NCBI GenBank assembly: GCA_030153605.1
Contig: JASKLO010000001.1
Span: forward strand, 1 to 64,000
Length of the DNA stretch: 64,000 bases
Direction of reading: 5' to 3'
Source of the DNA: Thermosipho sp. (in: thermotogales)
Lineage (GTDB): Bacteria > Thermotogota > Thermotogae > Thermotogales > Fervidobacteriaceae
This document shows positions 46,123-55,558 of this stretch, piece after piece (position 1 is the first letter of the stretch; every line of letters begins with the position of its first letter). Under the pieces are notes generated by a model, which was not told the origin of the DNA, searched no databases, and saw nothing but the letters and a program-made list of their open reading frames with translations. Made by a program: the position numbers and the translations under genes.

Positions 46123-46436
46123 TTTTCATTCTCCACATAAAACGCATTAACTGGAATTTCAACTATTAAGCCATCAAAATTCAAATCTTTAATTTTATTA
46201 ACAAAACTTTCTATTTTTTCTTTTTCATCAACAATATCTATAACTATTGGCAAATCTTCAGAAAGTGTAAAGAAATCACTTCTATGTAAATGTCTTTTTT
46301 TACCAAATCCCATTATTCCTTTACAAACAGTAATTCCTGTCATTTTCTCTTTATATGCAAGCTCCACAATATATTCAGCTAGAGGTTTACCACCCTTTGA
46401 ATCTTTTTCACCAAGATAAATTCTCAGCAATTTCAA
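46119..46436 (-). CDS. DUF190 family protein (CrcB-associated)
   Basis: A 105-residue protein with the DUF190 layout: [24 protein letters not shown] at the N-terminus, [20 protein letters not shown]-type core (here [13 protein letters not shown]), and [16 protein letters not shown]. These small PII-like proteins are often coupled to crcB fluoride channel genes. Start is TTG 46436, overlapping the crcB stop by 4 nt, behind GGGGGAAGGG. A regulatory or accessory role in fluoride resistance is inferred from context. Confidence 0.85.
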   Translation of the reverse strand: MKLLRIYLGEKDSKGGKPLAEYIVELAYKEKMTGITVCKGIMGFGKKRHLHRSDFFTLSEDLPIVIDIVDEKEKIESFVNKIKDLNFDGLIVEIPVNAFYVENEK

Positions 46437-46811
46437 AATCCCTTCCCCCTTCCAAGCAACATACCAAAATAAGCAGCTGAAAATCCAAGAGCAATGTTTA
46501 CAATAAAATAAACGAAACCTCTAATTGGAGTTTCAATATATAACGTTAAAGTTTCGTATGTAAAAGTAGAAAAAGTAGTAAATGCACCTAAAAATCCTGT
46601 TCCCAAAAAAAAGTAAAAGGTTTGAAGAAATTTCAAATCTTTCAATAGAAGTAAAGATCAAAAAACTCAAAACAAATGCCCCAATAGTATTAACAACCAC
46701 TGTCCCCCATGGAATAAAACTAAAAGAAAAAGTTGAATTTACAATTTTAGAAGTATAATATCTAAAAAGTGCACCTAATGCCCCTCCAATAGCAATCAAA
46801 ACTATCTTCAT
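46433..46811 (-). pseudogene. crcB: Fluoride channel gene crcB interrupted by a frameshift at a T8 run
   Basis: Two overlapping frames together make one Fluc/CrcB protein of about 125 residues, a membrane F- exporter. The first (46533-46811) gives KIVLIAIGGALGALFRYY and WGTVVVNTIGAFVLSF. The second (46433-46645) gives GTGFLGAFTTFSTFTYE and two more helices. The join lies at a run of eight A on the plus strand (46605-46612, T8 in the mRNA). One T fewer would restore LLLF-LGTGFLGAF. It could be a true mutation, RNA slippage on the T8 tract, or a sequencing error. RBS GGAGG is intact. Confidence 0.85.
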
Positions 46812-46824
46812 TGAATTCCTCCAA

Positions 46825-47406
46825 TTAATCCTTTAACTTTAAAATTAAAGAAAATAATTTTCTAAAAGCCCTACTTCTATGACTTATTTCTCTTTTGATT
46901 TCTTCACCAAGTTCTCCAAAAGTTTTGTTATATCCTTCGGGAATAAAAATTGGATCATATCCAAACCCACCATTTCCTCTAATTTCATTAGCAATTCTGC
47001 CTTCGATTACTCCTTCGGTTGATATTAAAATTTCATTTATAGGATCATAGTAACTTGCAACACAAACAAATCTTGCACTTCGATCTTTTATGCCATTTAA
47101 CTTTCTTAATATTTCTCTCATTTTTTCTTCATAGCTTTTTTCCTTCATAAATCGCGCGCTCATTACTCCAGGAAATCCTCCAAGATAATCAATTATTAAT
47201 CCTGAATCATCTGCTACAACTGGCATATTTAATACATTTCCATAATAATATGCCTTTTTAACAGAATTTTCTAAAAATGTTTTGCCATCTTCTTCTTCCT
47301 CAACTATTTTTGGAGATTTTTCAATCTCTACATTAAAATTTTTTAATATTTCCTTTATTTCTTGAACCTTATGATCATTAGAAGTAGCCACAACTATTTT
47401 TAACAT
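46825..47406 (-). CDS. rdgB: XTP/dITP pyrophosphatase (RdgB/HAM1)
   Basis: A 193-residue house-cleaning nucleotide hydrolase that removes dITP, ITP and XTP. The family start [39 protein letters not shown] near residue 64, [15 protein letters not shown] near 147 and HRSRAFRKL at the C-terminus are all visible. RBS GGAGGG precedes ATG 47406. Part of a long minus-strand operon with rlmH upstream. Confidence 0.95.
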   Translation of the reverse strand: MLKIVVATSNDHKVQEIKEILKNFNVEIEKSPKIVEEEEDGKTFLENSVKKAYYYGNVLNMPVVADDSGLIIDYLGGFPGVMSARFMKEKSYEEKMREILRKLNGIKDRSARFVCVASYYDPINEILISTEGVIEGRIANEIRGNGGFGYDPIFIPEGYNKTFGELGEEIKREISHRSRAFRKLFSLILKLKD

Positions 47407-47415
47407 AAAACCCTC

Positions 47416-47874
47416 CTAATAATGGTATTTTTCATTATTTAATATTTTAAAACCTCTAAAAATTTGCTCCAAAACCAAAATTAACGCTAATTCATGAGTA
47501 AAGGTTAAATCGGAAAGAGATATTCTTTTTTTAGCTTTATTAATTAATTCTTCATCAATCCCAAGAGGTCCACCAATTACTAAATTCATTTCCCCGTTTA
47601 ACTTTTGTTCTTCTAAAATTTTTGAAAATTGAATACTATCCAATTTCTGACCATGAAGATCTATTAAATAAAATTCTTTTCCATTCAACTTTTTAAGTAT
47701 ATCTTCAGCTTCTTTTTTTAGTATCACTTCTTTAGATAGAGTATTTACATCTCCACCTAATTTAGTGAAAATGACTTTTATTTTTGAAAATCTTTTAATT
47801 TTATTAAGATAAAAATCAAATGCCTCTTTTAGATGTCTGGAAATTTTTCCTGGAATAAATATTTCAATTTTCAT
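47416..47874 (-). CDS. rlmH: 23S rRNA pseudouridine-1915 N3-methyltransferase
   Basis: A 152-residue SPOUT methyltransferase modifying helix 69 of 23S rRNA. The motifs [19 protein letters not shown] near residue 72, [10 protein letters not shown] near 104 and [24 protein letters not shown] at the C-terminus, ending YHY, are typical. RBS AAGGAG. Starts within the 3' end of the DUF501 gene (11-nt overlap). Confidence 0.95.
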   Translation of the reverse strand: MKIEIFIPGKISRHLKEAFDFYLNKIKRFSKIKVIFTKLGGDVNTLSKEVILKKEAEDILKKLNGKEFYLIDLHGQKLDSIQFSKILEEQKLNGEMNLVIGGPLGIDEELINKAKKRISLSDLTFTHELALILVLEQIFRGFKILNNEKYHY

Positions 47875-48415
47875 TTTCTATCTCCTTTTTAAATCTTGAA
47901 CAATACTCATCATCACAGTTTAAATTCTTAATCATATTAAAAATTTCTCTTCCTATTGGGTTATCTATCCCAGCCAAATAATCAGCAAAATGCAAATGCA
48001 AACATTTAACTTTTGTCCAATCTCTTATTCCACCTGTTCCTACCTTATTTAATTGCTCTTTCCAAATTTGAAAATTTTTAATTTCAGAAATCTCATTAAA
48101 CATTTTGTTTCTTTTTTTTATAACTTCTTCATGAGCTTTAAAAACCTTTTTTCTAAAATTTTCATCTTTTTGAATTTTTTCTTCGAAATATTTGATATAT
48201 CCTTTTTCTTCTAACCTTGAAATTTCTTTAATCAAAAATGGACAAGTTAAATAATGAATAGTCGGAAAAGGTTTACCGTTTTTGACTGGAAGGCTTTCAA
48301 TAACTACTGGGAAGTTAAAAATACAAAAATAGGCAACTTTGTGAAAATTTGTTGCCTTTGCCCTAAGCTGTTTATTTACAATTTCCTTTAAAATTTTATT
48401 ACTATTGAATTCCAT
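47864..48415 (-). CDS. DUF501 family protein
   Basis: A 183-residue protein with the DUF501 core: [23 protein letters not shown] near residue 50, and [23 protein letters not shown] near 127. The conserved His and Cys residues ([16 protein letters not shown]) could bind a metal. Function is not established. ATG 48415 follows GGAGGAGCGGTGA, within the 3' end of prmA (28-nt overlap). Confidence 0.78.
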   Translation of the reverse strand: MEFNSNKILKEIVNKQLRAKATNFHKVAYFCIFNFPVVIESLPVKNGKPFPTIHYLTCPFLIKEISRLEEKGYIKYFEEKIQKDENFRKKVFKAHEEVIKKRNKMFNEISEIKNFQIWKEQLNKVGTGGIRDWTKVKCLHLHFADYLAGIDNPIGREIFNMIKNLNCDDEYCSRFKKEIENEN

Positions 48416-49191
48416 TCACCGCTCCTCCGATGATCAACTATATTAAAATTCTTAAACAAATCAAGTTTTGAATTAATAATACCTGATAAAATTACTACTC
48501 CATCTTTTTTCAAAAATTCTTCAATATTTTTAAGAGCCTCTATTAAAACTTCTGCAATTATATTCGAAACTATAATATCAAATTTTCCATCAACATTTTT
48601 AAGCAAATCTGATTCTCTTATTTCAATATTATCAACATCATTTAATTGAATATTTTCTTTAGCTACTTCAACTGCAATTTTATCATTATCAACACCAAGA
48701 ACGTAAGACGCTCCGAGTTTTCTAGCTAAAATACTTAAAATTCCACTCCCACATCCCAAATCAAGTACATTCATTCCAGGTTTTAAATATTTTCTCAAAA
48801 ATTCTGCCGCTAATTTTGTGGTTGCATGCAATCCTGTTCCAAAAGCAAGTCCAGGAATAATTCTTATAACATATTCAGCTTCAATCTCGTTATGATCAGG
48901 ATCTATGTATACTCCGTCAATAAACTCAAAAGGTTTAGTTATTATATTTTTAATCCAATCATCTGAAGAAGTCGTTCTAAGTTCGATAAATTCTAACTTA
49001 AATGGAAGCCTAGATTCTAAATTTTCTAGTTCTTTTGAATCATCAGAAACCAGAACTAAGAATTTTCCCTCATTATTTTCCAAAAAATAAAAATTATTGA
49101 AATCTAATTCATATAATAATTCGGATATTTTTTCAAAATCATCTTCGGTTTTAAAGACCTTTTCATAGTATATCTTGTTTGACAACCTCAT
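48388..49191 (-). CDS. prmA: Ribosomal protein L11 methyltransferase
   Basis: A 267-residue SAM-dependent enzyme methylating L11. The C-terminal Rossmann domain has GLAFGTGLHATTKL near residue 115, VLDLGCGSGILSILARKLG near 141, and SNIIAEVLI near 205. The N-terminal substrate-binding domain is present. ATG 49191 overlaps the peptidase stop (ATGA). Confidence 0.92.
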   Translation of the reverse strand: MRLSNKIYYEKVFKTEDDFEKISELLYELDFNNFYFLENNEGKFLVLVSDDSKELENLESRLPFKLEFIELRTTSSDDWIKNIITKPFEFIDGVYIDPDHNEIEAEYVIRIIPGLAFGTGLHATTKLAAEFLRKYLKPGMNVLDLGCGSGILSILARKLGASYVLGVDNDKIAVEVAKENIQLNDVDNIEIRESDLLKNVDGKFDIIVSNIIAEVLIEALKNIEEFLKKDGVVILSGIINSKLDLFKNFNIVDHRRSGEWNSIVIKF

Positions 49192-50006
49192 TCACCACCA
49201 ACATAAATGTTATCACTTTTCAGCACATACATTCTATTGTAGGAAGGAAGAAAAACAATTGGATTTGTATGATTTCCATTAATTCTAACTTCAAAATGTA
49301 AATGAGGGCCAGTACTTACACCTGTTGAACCCACTCTACCAATCAATTCTCCTTCAGAAATTGTCTGACCTTTGTATACACAAACTTTTGATAAATGGCC
49401 ATAGACTATTTCATATTTTCCATATCTAACTATTACTGCAAGTCCATATCCTCCATATGGACCTGCAAGTTCAACAACACCTTTTGTTGCAGAAAAAATT
49501 GGCGTTCCTTCTGGAGCTGCAAGATCAATACCTGTATGAAAAGATACTTTATGATAAATTGGATGTTCCCTCATTCCATAAGTAGATGTTAATCTTCCAA
49601 AAACAGGCCAAATAAAATCCTTATCATATACATTAAATGCTAATCCTATTTTACTTGTAGGAACAAATAGTTTTTGACCAACATATATATAATTGTTTTT
49701 CAAATTATTTGCTGATTTTATTGCATCTATTGTAGTAAAAAATCTTAAAGAAATATCATACAAAGTATCACCTTGCTTAACTTCGTATAAAATACCTTCA
49801 GGTTGTGGAATTTTTATAACCTGCCCTATTTTTAAACTATAAGGATCTATATCATTCCAATCCAAAATTATAGAAGGAGAAACAGAAAACTTCTTAGATA
49901 GAGTATATATTGTATCCCCAGACTGAACATAATAATTGACAATATAATAATTTCCAAAAATTACTATATTTACCAAAAGTATAATAATAAATATGAACTT
50001 TTTCAT
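49188..50006 (-). CDS. Secreted LysM/M23 murein peptidase
   Basis: A 272-residue envelope protein: signal peptide (residues 1-18), two LysM peptidoglycan-binding modules (YYVQSGDTIYTLSKKF at 26 and YEVKQGDTLYDISLRF at 73), then an M23 LytM-type domain. Zinc ligands seen are H and D in FHTGIDLAAPEG, with HLHFEVRING near 238; the first HxxxD and the last HxH are intact, so it should be active. It would cut peptide crosslinks or activate them in cell division. A TGG-TAGAAT -10 lies upstream at 50040-50048. Confidence 0.92.
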   Translation of the reverse strand: MKKFIFIIILLVNIVIFGNYYIVNYYVQSGDTIYTLSKKFSVSPSIILDWNDIDPYSLKIGQVIKIPQPEGILYEVKQGDTLYDISLRFFTTIDAIKSANNLKNNYIYVGQKLFVPTSKIGLAFNVYDKDFIWPVFGRLTSTYGMREHPIYHKVSFHTGIDLAAPEGTPIFSATKGVVELAGPYGGYGLAVIVRYGKYEIVYGHLSKVCVYKGQTISEGELIGRVGSTGVSTGPHLHFEVRINGNHTNPIVFLPSYNRMYVLKSDNIYVGGE

Positions 50007-50039
50007 TTGAACACTCCTTAAATAAATTTTGGCAACAAT

Positions 50040-50048
50040 ATTCTACCA
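50040..50048 (-). promoter_or_regulatory. Extended -10 promoter of the M23 peptidase operon
   Basis: Minus strand TGG-TAGAAT, about 35 nt upstream of the start codon; no clear -35 hexamer. Confidence 0.5.
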
Positions 50049-50147
50049 TATTAAAATTAAGATATGCAAATTTATTTATAACAAATTATTAAACAAATGA
50101 TATAATATTTTAAGTAATAACATGAAACTTAATTTGGAGGTGTTAAA

Positions 50148-50467
50148 ATAAGGAAGGCAGTTATATTTATTCTTATAATTTTTTCCTTACAACTGTTTTT
50201 TCTTCAAGACTTCCATTTGATAAATTTTTACATCTTAATGCTAGTCTTATAATTACTTCGTTTTTTGCACCTATATTGGGCGAAAATTCAAAACCCTTTA
50301 CTTTAATGATTGGGATCGGTAAAGAAATTTTTGATTATGTTTCTAAAACAGGAACATGTGAATTTTATGATCTTCTTGCAGATATATATGGTATTTTTTT
50401 AATTTATGATTTTAACCTTGATTTTAAAAATTCAAAATTTTCAATTGCTTTTAGCTTAATATTCTAA
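50148..50467 (+). pseudogene. Small membrane protein (VanZ/YfiM-like), frame broken at a T6 run, apparent ATA start
   Basis: GGAGG at 50136 is followed, 7 bases on, by ATA 50148 and a signal or membrane segment (RKAVIFILIIFSLQLFF). That frame stops soon after. The continuing protein lies in the -1 frame: SSRLPFDKFLHLNASLII...GIGKEIFDYVSKTG...DLLADIYGIFL, with the D-K-x-x-H, G-x-x-K-E-x-x-D and D-x-x-A-D pattern of VanZ/YfiM-like small proteins. The frames join if the T6 run at 50196-50201 is read as T7. An extended -10 TGA-TATAAT lies at 50098-50106. It converges on the MFS gene with 4-nt overlap. Confidence 0.6.
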
Positions 50468-51630
50468 GACCTATTTTTATACAACTTTTTTAAAAAAAGA
50501 AATTGTACTCCAAAAACAATTATACTCAAAATAATTCCCATTAATCCCAAACCTTTTATCCCTCTAAAAATATCTAAAAATATTCCTCCCATTAAAGGAC
50601 CAAAACCAAATAACATTCCAATAGTAGCTTCATGGAACCCTCCTTGTTTACCTTGATCATTTTCCTGAGTACTCAGACCATAATAAATTGCAAATGTATA
50701 AGGAATTGCATAACACATGCCTCCTAAAAAGGAAATTAATGAGAATAAAAATAAATTCATTTTTGCAAACATTAAAACTGAAGTTAAAGGTAATACTGAA
50801 AGAAAAAGAAGTGAAATTTTTGGATTATTTGCCCAAATTTTCAACTTACCCATAAATAAAAATGTTAAAAAAACGGATATATTCGCAAAAACTATAACAA
50901 AACCAGTTATTTTTAAAGGAAATCCGGACACACTAATTAATTTAGGAAACAAAGAAAGAATTGATGTATATAATAAACCTGAAAAAAAGAGAGTAATTCT
51001 GTACACAAGTCGAAATAACTTTATATTCTTAAAATCTATATGTATAGATTCAGAATACAAAGTCGGTTTTGGATGAAATTTTATTTTTTCTCCATGAGCA
51101 TTTAAATCTCGAAAAATATAAAAACCCGATAAAAGATTCAAGATAAACCCGAAAATAAAAATAAATTGGGGCATCTTAACAGTCAAAAATGGCCCAAATG
51201 CCATTCCAAAGATATTCCCTAAACTCCATGATAAATTAAATCTTGTAATAATTTTTGTATGATCAACTTTTAATAAACTTTCGTTCCTTACTATTAGACC
51301 TTCAACTTGCGGATAAAAACTTCCGAAAAATAAATTTGCAACTATTGCAAAAACAAAAAGAAATAAAACCCCACTAAAATTCATAAAAATCAACAATAAA
51401 ATTGAAAAAATAAATATCTCCATTATTAAAAACTTTTTGTGCCCTATTTTATCACCAATATGACCAAAAATTAAACTACCAGTTATATAAGAAACTGCTC
51501 CCAAAAAATTTATTAAACCAATCGTAGAATATGAAAGTCCTATTTTCGCAGCACTTGAATTAATAAAAGATGAAATAAGATATGCTAGTACAGAATAAAC
51601 ATTAGAAAAAAGATGATAAATATGGAACAT
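50464..51630 (-). CDS. Major facilitator superfamily transporter
   Basis: A 388-residue protein with about twelve membrane helices. The MFS A-like loop is seen after helix 2 (GHIGDKIGHKKFLI, residues 56-69). A central cytoplasmic loop (residues 172-200) separates the two six-helix halves, and EATIGMLFGFGPLMGG marks the second half. The substrate is unknown; sugar or drug efflux are both possible. RBS AAAGGGTG before ATG 51630 is modest. The tRNA terminator lies 44 nt upstream of the start. Confidence 0.85.
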   Translation of the reverse strand: MFHIYHLFSNVYSVLAYLISSFINSSAAKIGLSYSTIGLINFLGAVSYITGSLIFGHIGDKIGHKKFLIMEIFIFSILLLIFMNFSGVLFLFVFAIVANLFFGSFYPQVEGLIVRNESLLKVDHTKIITRFNLSWSLGNIFGMAFGPFLTVKMPQFIFIFGFILNLLSGFYIFRDLNAHGEKIKFHPKPTLYSESIHIDFKNIKLFRLVYRITLFFSGLLYTSILSLFPKLISVSGFPLKITGFVIVFANISVFLTFLFMGKLKIWANNPKISLLFLSVLPLTSVLMFAKMNLFLFSLISFLGGMCYAIPYTFAIYYGLSTQENDQGKQGGFHEATIGMLFGFGPLMGGIFLDIFRGIKGLGLMGIILSIIVFGVQFLFLKKLYKNRS

Positions 51631-51673
51631 TTATCTTCACCCTTTCAAAGATGTTAAATAGACATTTGAATAT

Positions 51674-51704
51674 ATTAAAAAGGAGCGGAAATTTTTCCGC
51701 TCCT
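51674..51704 (-). terminator. Terminator of the tRNA-Leu/tRNA-fMet unit
   Basis: Minus strand AGGAGCGGAAA, 2-nt loop, TTTCCGCTCCT, then T4: an 11-bp perfect stem beginning five bases after the CCA end of tRNA-fMet. Confidence 0.9.
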
Positions 51705-51708
51705 CTTC

Positions 51709-51785
<77 letters not shown>

Positions 51786-51824
51786 ACGTATAAATCTATA
51801 ACTTTAAAAATATTATTTTTCTAG

Positions 51825-51914
51825 TGGTGCCGGGGATCGGACTCGAACCGACACGGAGGTGTAACCCCCAGCGGATTTTAAGTCCGCTGCGTCTCCCAAT
51901 TCCGCCACCCCGGC
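51825..51914 (-). tRNA. tRNA-Leu (anticodon TAA)
   Basis: A 90-nt class II tRNA with long variable arm and encoded CCA. Acceptor stem GCCGGGG/CCCCGGC, anticodon stem GCGGA/TCCGC with loop CTTAAAA, TTCGAGT T-loop. Cotranscribed with tRNA-fMet downstream. Confidence 0.95.
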
Positions 51915-51927
51915 GCCATCGTTTTAA

Positions 51928-51955
51928 ATTCTACCATAAAATCTAATTTAGTCAA
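51928..51955 (-). promoter_or_regulatory. Promoter of the tRNA-Leu/tRNA-fMet unit
   Basis: Minus strand TTGACT (-35), 16 bp, TAGAAT (-10) preceded by TGG (extended -10). The -35 overlaps the last codon of the radical SAM gene. The RNA would start about 7 nt before the tRNA-Leu. Confidence 0.8.
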
Positions 51956-53363
51956 TATCTTTTTTAGAATAAGTTTTTAAAACAGCTTCCTTTACTTCTT
52001 CTTCACTTAAAATATTGTATAAATATTGTTTTTTAGAATATTTATAACTTTCAAAATGAAATTTTACACCTTTAATATTTGTTCTCATCCATTTTATTAT
52101 ATTGTTATACTGTTTTTCTTCAATCAGTTTTTTACCAAAAAAGGGGGTACCTTTTTTAGGAATTAGAGGGTTCACACTCATTGAGATGTTTGTATATCCT
52201 AATTCTTTTACTTTATCTATAAATATTTTTAACTCTTCATAATCATTTAAGTCTTCGTTTTCAAAACCCACTATATAATAAAATTTTATATTCTTAAATC
52301 CATTATTTCTTCCAAGTTCTAATGCTTTAAACAAATCATCACCAGTAATGTCCTTGTTTATTTCATCTCTAATTTTTTGAGAAACACCTTCAGGGGCTAT
52401 GGTAAAGGTATTTTGTCCACCTTTTTTTAACAATTTTAGCAACTTATCCGTTATCCCATCAGCTCTCATTGAAGAAACAGAAAAACTTACTGCATATTTT
52501 TCCAAAATCTCTAAAAGCTGATCTAACCAAGGATAATCTGTAATTGTAGCACTTATAATACCTAGTGAATTTTTTTCATTTTTTACAAAATTTTCTATCA
52601 CTTGCGGGGGAACAAATTTCACAGGTTTCTTAGTATGTCCCATAACACAAAAAGCACAACGTCTAATACATCCTCTACCAATTTCAATAAGTCTTTTATT
52701 TTTAAACTCTGAAAAAGGTGTTATGAAATGAGAAACTGGAATTTTTTGACTTATATCATAATTTTTCAAATTTATTTTTTCTAAAGTGTTTTTCCTCAAA
52801 GTAATTACATTACTTAATTCTTCAAAATACCTTAAACCTTCTTCTTTGTCTTTTAACAAGATTCTAATTCCTTCTGAAATATCTTCAATGTTATACTCTA
52901 AATCGCCCGCTACAATTACATCAGCAATTGGTTTTACTAGCTCAATGTTAAAAAATGTAATCGGCCCTCCTATTATAACTATAGGATGATGATTTTCTCT
53001 CAATTCAGCTACTGGTGGAATCCCTAGTTTCAATAAAATATCAATTATATTCTCGAAATCTAGTTCAAAATGAAATGTAAACATAAGTACCTTAAATTGG
53101 TCTAAAGGTGTAAAAGATTCAATTGAATAGAACTTTGAAAACCATTTTTCATAAAAAAATCTTTCAACTGGTATGTTTTTTTCCAAAAACAATTGTTGAA
53201 CCCAACTCCATGCTAAAGATGCTGAAGCAACCCTATAATTATTAGGAAAAATTAAGGCAACCTCTTGGTTGCCTTTAAATTCTTTAAACCTAATCTCAGA
53301 ATCGCTAAATTTTTTCACATAAGAAAATTCTTTGAAATCTTGAGCTCTACGTGGTCTTCTCAA
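51948..53363 (-). CDS. Radical SAM protein of the B12-binding-domain type (second copy in window)
   Basis: A 471-residue radical SAM protein with ligands in GRGCIRRCAFCVMGHTKKP near residue 236. It has a Rossmann-like N-terminal domain (EVALIFPNNYRVASASLAW, GGPITFFNIELV) similar in layout to the protein at 43264-45048, but it lacks the C-terminal Cys cluster. The start is TTG 53363, 7 bases after TAGGAGG; the in-frame upstream ATG would overlap more of the thioesterase gene and has no RBS. The reaction is unknown. Confidence 0.82.
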   Translation of the reverse strand: MRRPRRAQDFKEFSYVKKFSDSEIRFKEFKGNQEVALIFPNNYRVASASLAWSWVQQLFLEKNIPVERFFYEKWFSKFYSIESFTPLDQFKVLMFTFHFELDFENIIDILLKLGIPPVAELRENHHPIVIIGGPITFFNIELVKPIADVIVAGDLEYNIEDISEGIRILLKDKEEGLRYFEELSNVITLRKNTLEKINLKNYDISQKIPVSHFITPFSEFKNKRLIEIGRGCIRRCAFCVMGHTKKPVKFVPPQVIENFVKNEKNSLGIISATITDYPWLDQLLEILEKYAVSFSVSSMRADGITDKLLKLLKKGGQNTFTIAPEGVSQKIRDEINKDITGDDLFKALELGRNNGFKNIKFYYIVGFENEDLNDYEELKIFIDKVKELGYTNISMSVNPLIPKKGTPFFGKKLIEEKQYNNIIKWMRTNIKGVKFHFESYKYSKKQYLYNILSEEEVKEAVLKTYSKKDID

Positions 53364-53742
53364 TTGCTTTCCTCCTAAGATAATCTTTCGAAACAATTAT
53401 TCTAGTAAATGATACTTCAAAAATTTTGTTGTTTTTACTAGTTATCAATCCAGTAAACTTTATTTTATTTTCTCTAACTTCTGTTACTCTTACACCAACT
53501 ACTACTGTTTCACCAACTACACTTGTATCAAAATGCTTTAATGAAGCTTCAATAACTACTGAAACTAAATCTTCAGGCAACACATCATCCAACAATTGTG
53601 AAGAAACTTTAAAAACAATTTTCAAAAGACCAGTTGTTGAAGCAAGATGTAAAGGAAGCATTTCATCATTTTCATCCCAAATTAAAGATTCATCTAAATA
53701 GTAATCAATTGTCTTGCTCAGACCTTCTATGTTCCTCCACAT
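53347..53742 (-). CDS. Hotdog-fold thioesterase (FlK-like)
   Basis: A 131-residue acyl-CoA thioesterase-like protein. The central segment PLHLASTTGLLKIVF and the helix plus strand EASLKHFDTSVVGETVVVGVRVTEV (shown in part) resemble the fluoroacetyl-CoA thioesterase branch, with a possible catalytic Thr and His. I use ATG 53742, nine bases after GGAG; ATG 53751 abuts the RBS. Overlaps ftsH by 38 nt upstream and the radical SAM gene by 17 nt downstream. Substrate not known. Confidence 0.75.
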   Translation of the reverse strand: MWRNIEGLSKTIDYYLDESLIWDENDEMLPLHLASTTGLLKIVFKVSSQLLDDVLPEDLVSVVIEASLKHFDTSVVGETVVVGVRVTEVRENKIKFTGLITSKNNKIFEVSFTRIIVSKDYLRRKAIEKTT

Positions 53743-55558
53743 TGTCTTCATCTCCTTTAAGAAGTTCCCTTAATTCTTCTCCACTTATCTCTTCTTTTTC
53801 TAACAATATTTTTGCTAGTTCATCTAATTTCTTTCTTCTTTTTATAAGAATTTCCTTTGCCTTATTGTAGCAGGAATTTACAATATTTTGAACTTCACTA
53901 TCTATCATTTTTGCAACTTCCTCACTATAATTTCTCATCCTTGTTATTTCTTTTCCCAAAAATACTTCTTGTTCAGTTTTTCCCCAAGCAAGAGGGCCAA
54001 AATTATCACTCATTCCAAGTTCACAAACCATTTTTCTCGCCATTTCCGTTGCTCTTTCAATATCATTAGCAGCACCACTTGTTACATCTCCAAATACTAA
54101 TTCTTCAGCTGCTCTTCCACCAAGAAGTGCAGTTATATTATCTAATAATTCATTTTTGCTTATCAAATATTTGTCTTCAACAGGTAAATGAAGAGTAAAA
54201 CCTAAAGCTCTGTGTCCTCTTGGAATGATTGATACTTTATGAACAGGATCAGAATTTGGAAGAGCAGTTCCAACTATAGCATGTCCTAATTCATGATATG
54301 CGACAATTTCTTTTTGTTTCTCAGAAATAATCCTTGATCTTCTTGCCGGACCAGCTATTACCCTATCAATAGCTTCTTCAAAGTCAGACATTTTCATTTT
54401 TTCTCTACCCTCTTTTGCTGCTAAAAGAGCAGCTTCATTAACCAAGTTTTCAAGATCTGCTCCAACAAATCCCGTGGTTCTTTTAGCTAAAACTTTTACA
54501 TCTACATCATCATCAATTGGCTTGCCTCTCAAATGAATTTTTAAAATTTCCTCTCTACCCTTAACATCAGGTGGATCTACAACAACTTTTTTATCGAATC
54601 GACCAGGTCTTAAAAGAGCAGGATCCAATATATCAGGTCTATTTGTTGCAGCCATAACTATTATTCCTTCACGTACATCAAATCCATCCATTTCAACTAA
54701 TAATTGGTTTAATGTCTGTTCCCGTTCATCATGTCCGCCGCCAAGACCGGCACCTCTGTGCCTTCCAACTGCATCAATCTCATCAATGAAAACTATACAA
54801 GGTGCATTAGCTTTTGCTTGATTAAATAAATCTCTAACACGGGCAGCACCAACACCAACAAACAATTCTACAAAATCAGAACCACTTATATGGAAAAATG
54901 GAACATTAGCTTCACCTGCTACAGCTCTTGCAAGTAATGTTTTACCTGTTCCAGGAGGCCCTACCAAAAGAACTCCTTTTGGCATTCTTGCTCCAATTTT
55001 ATTAAACTTATTTGGATTTTTTAAAAACTCAACAATTTCCTGCAACTCTTCAACAGCTTCATCCACACCTGCTACATCTTTGAACGTAACTCTTTTTTTG
55101 CCTGGAAGTACTTTTTCAGCTCGACTTTTAGTAAAACTAAACGCCTGGTTATTACCTCGGCCAAGTCCTCTAATTAAAAATCCAAACATGATTAGCATCA
55201 GGACAAAAAATAATAGATTACCTACAATATTTACCCAAAATGAACTATCTACTCCTTTTTCTCCGACAACTCTAATTCCTTTATCAACCAAATTATTAAT
55301 TAACTCCATATCATACTTTACCCAAGGAGCATAAACGTTATACTTTCTGCCCGAAATAGTTGTTAATAAAATATTACCATCATCTTTTATAGTAATTTCC
55401 GCTATATCAGAAGAATCTGATTCAACTCTCTTAAGAAAATCACTGTAATACATTGTAGTTGTCGCTGAACTGTTATTAAAAAAGACACTTTCAAATATCC
55501 AGAAAAGAGAAAGAACAATTAAAAGACCGATTATTATAGTTCCTATTCCTTTATTCAA
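53705..55558 (-). CDS. ftsH: ATP-dependent zinc metalloprotease FtsH
   Basis: A 617-residue membrane-anchored AAA+ protease degrading damaged membrane proteins. Two membrane helices (residues 5-25 and about 108-130) flank the periplasmic domain. Then come Walker [15 protein letters not shown] near 200, Walker [12 protein letters not shown], the SRH region [19 protein letters not shown], and the protease site HELGH near 423. The C-terminus is a charged coiled-coil tail. Start is TTG 55558 behind GGAGG, overlapping the tilS stop by 4 nt. Confidence 0.97.
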   Translation of the reverse strand: MNKGIGTIIIGLLIVLSLFWIFESVFFNNSSATTTMYYSDFLKRVESDSSDIAEITIKDDGNILLTTISGRKYNVYAPWVKYDMELINNLVDKGIRVVGEKGVDSSFWVNIVGNLLFFVLMLIMFGFLIRGLGRGNNQAFSFTKSRAEKVLPGKKRVTFKDVAGVDEAVEELQEIVEFLKNPNKFNKIGARMPKGVLLVGPPGTGKTLLARAVAGEANVPFFHISGSDFVELFVGVGAARVRDLFNQAKANAPCIVFIDEIDAVGRHRGAGLGGGHDEREQTLNQLLVEMDGFDVREGIIVMAATNRPDILDPALLRPGRFDKKVVVDPPDVKGREEILKIHLRGKPIDDDVDVKVLAKRTTGFVGADLENLVNEAALLAAKEGREKMKMSDFEEAIDRVIAGPARRSRIISEKQKEIVAYHELGHAIVGTALPNSDPVHKVSIIPRGHRALGFTLHLPVEDKYLISKNELLDNITALLGGRAAEELVFGDVTSGAANDIERATEMARKMVCELGMSDNFGPLAWGKTEQEVFLGKEITRMRNYSEEVAKMIDSEVQNIVNSCYNKAKEILIKRRKKLDELAKILLEKEEISGEELRELLKGDEDNVEEHRRSEQDN

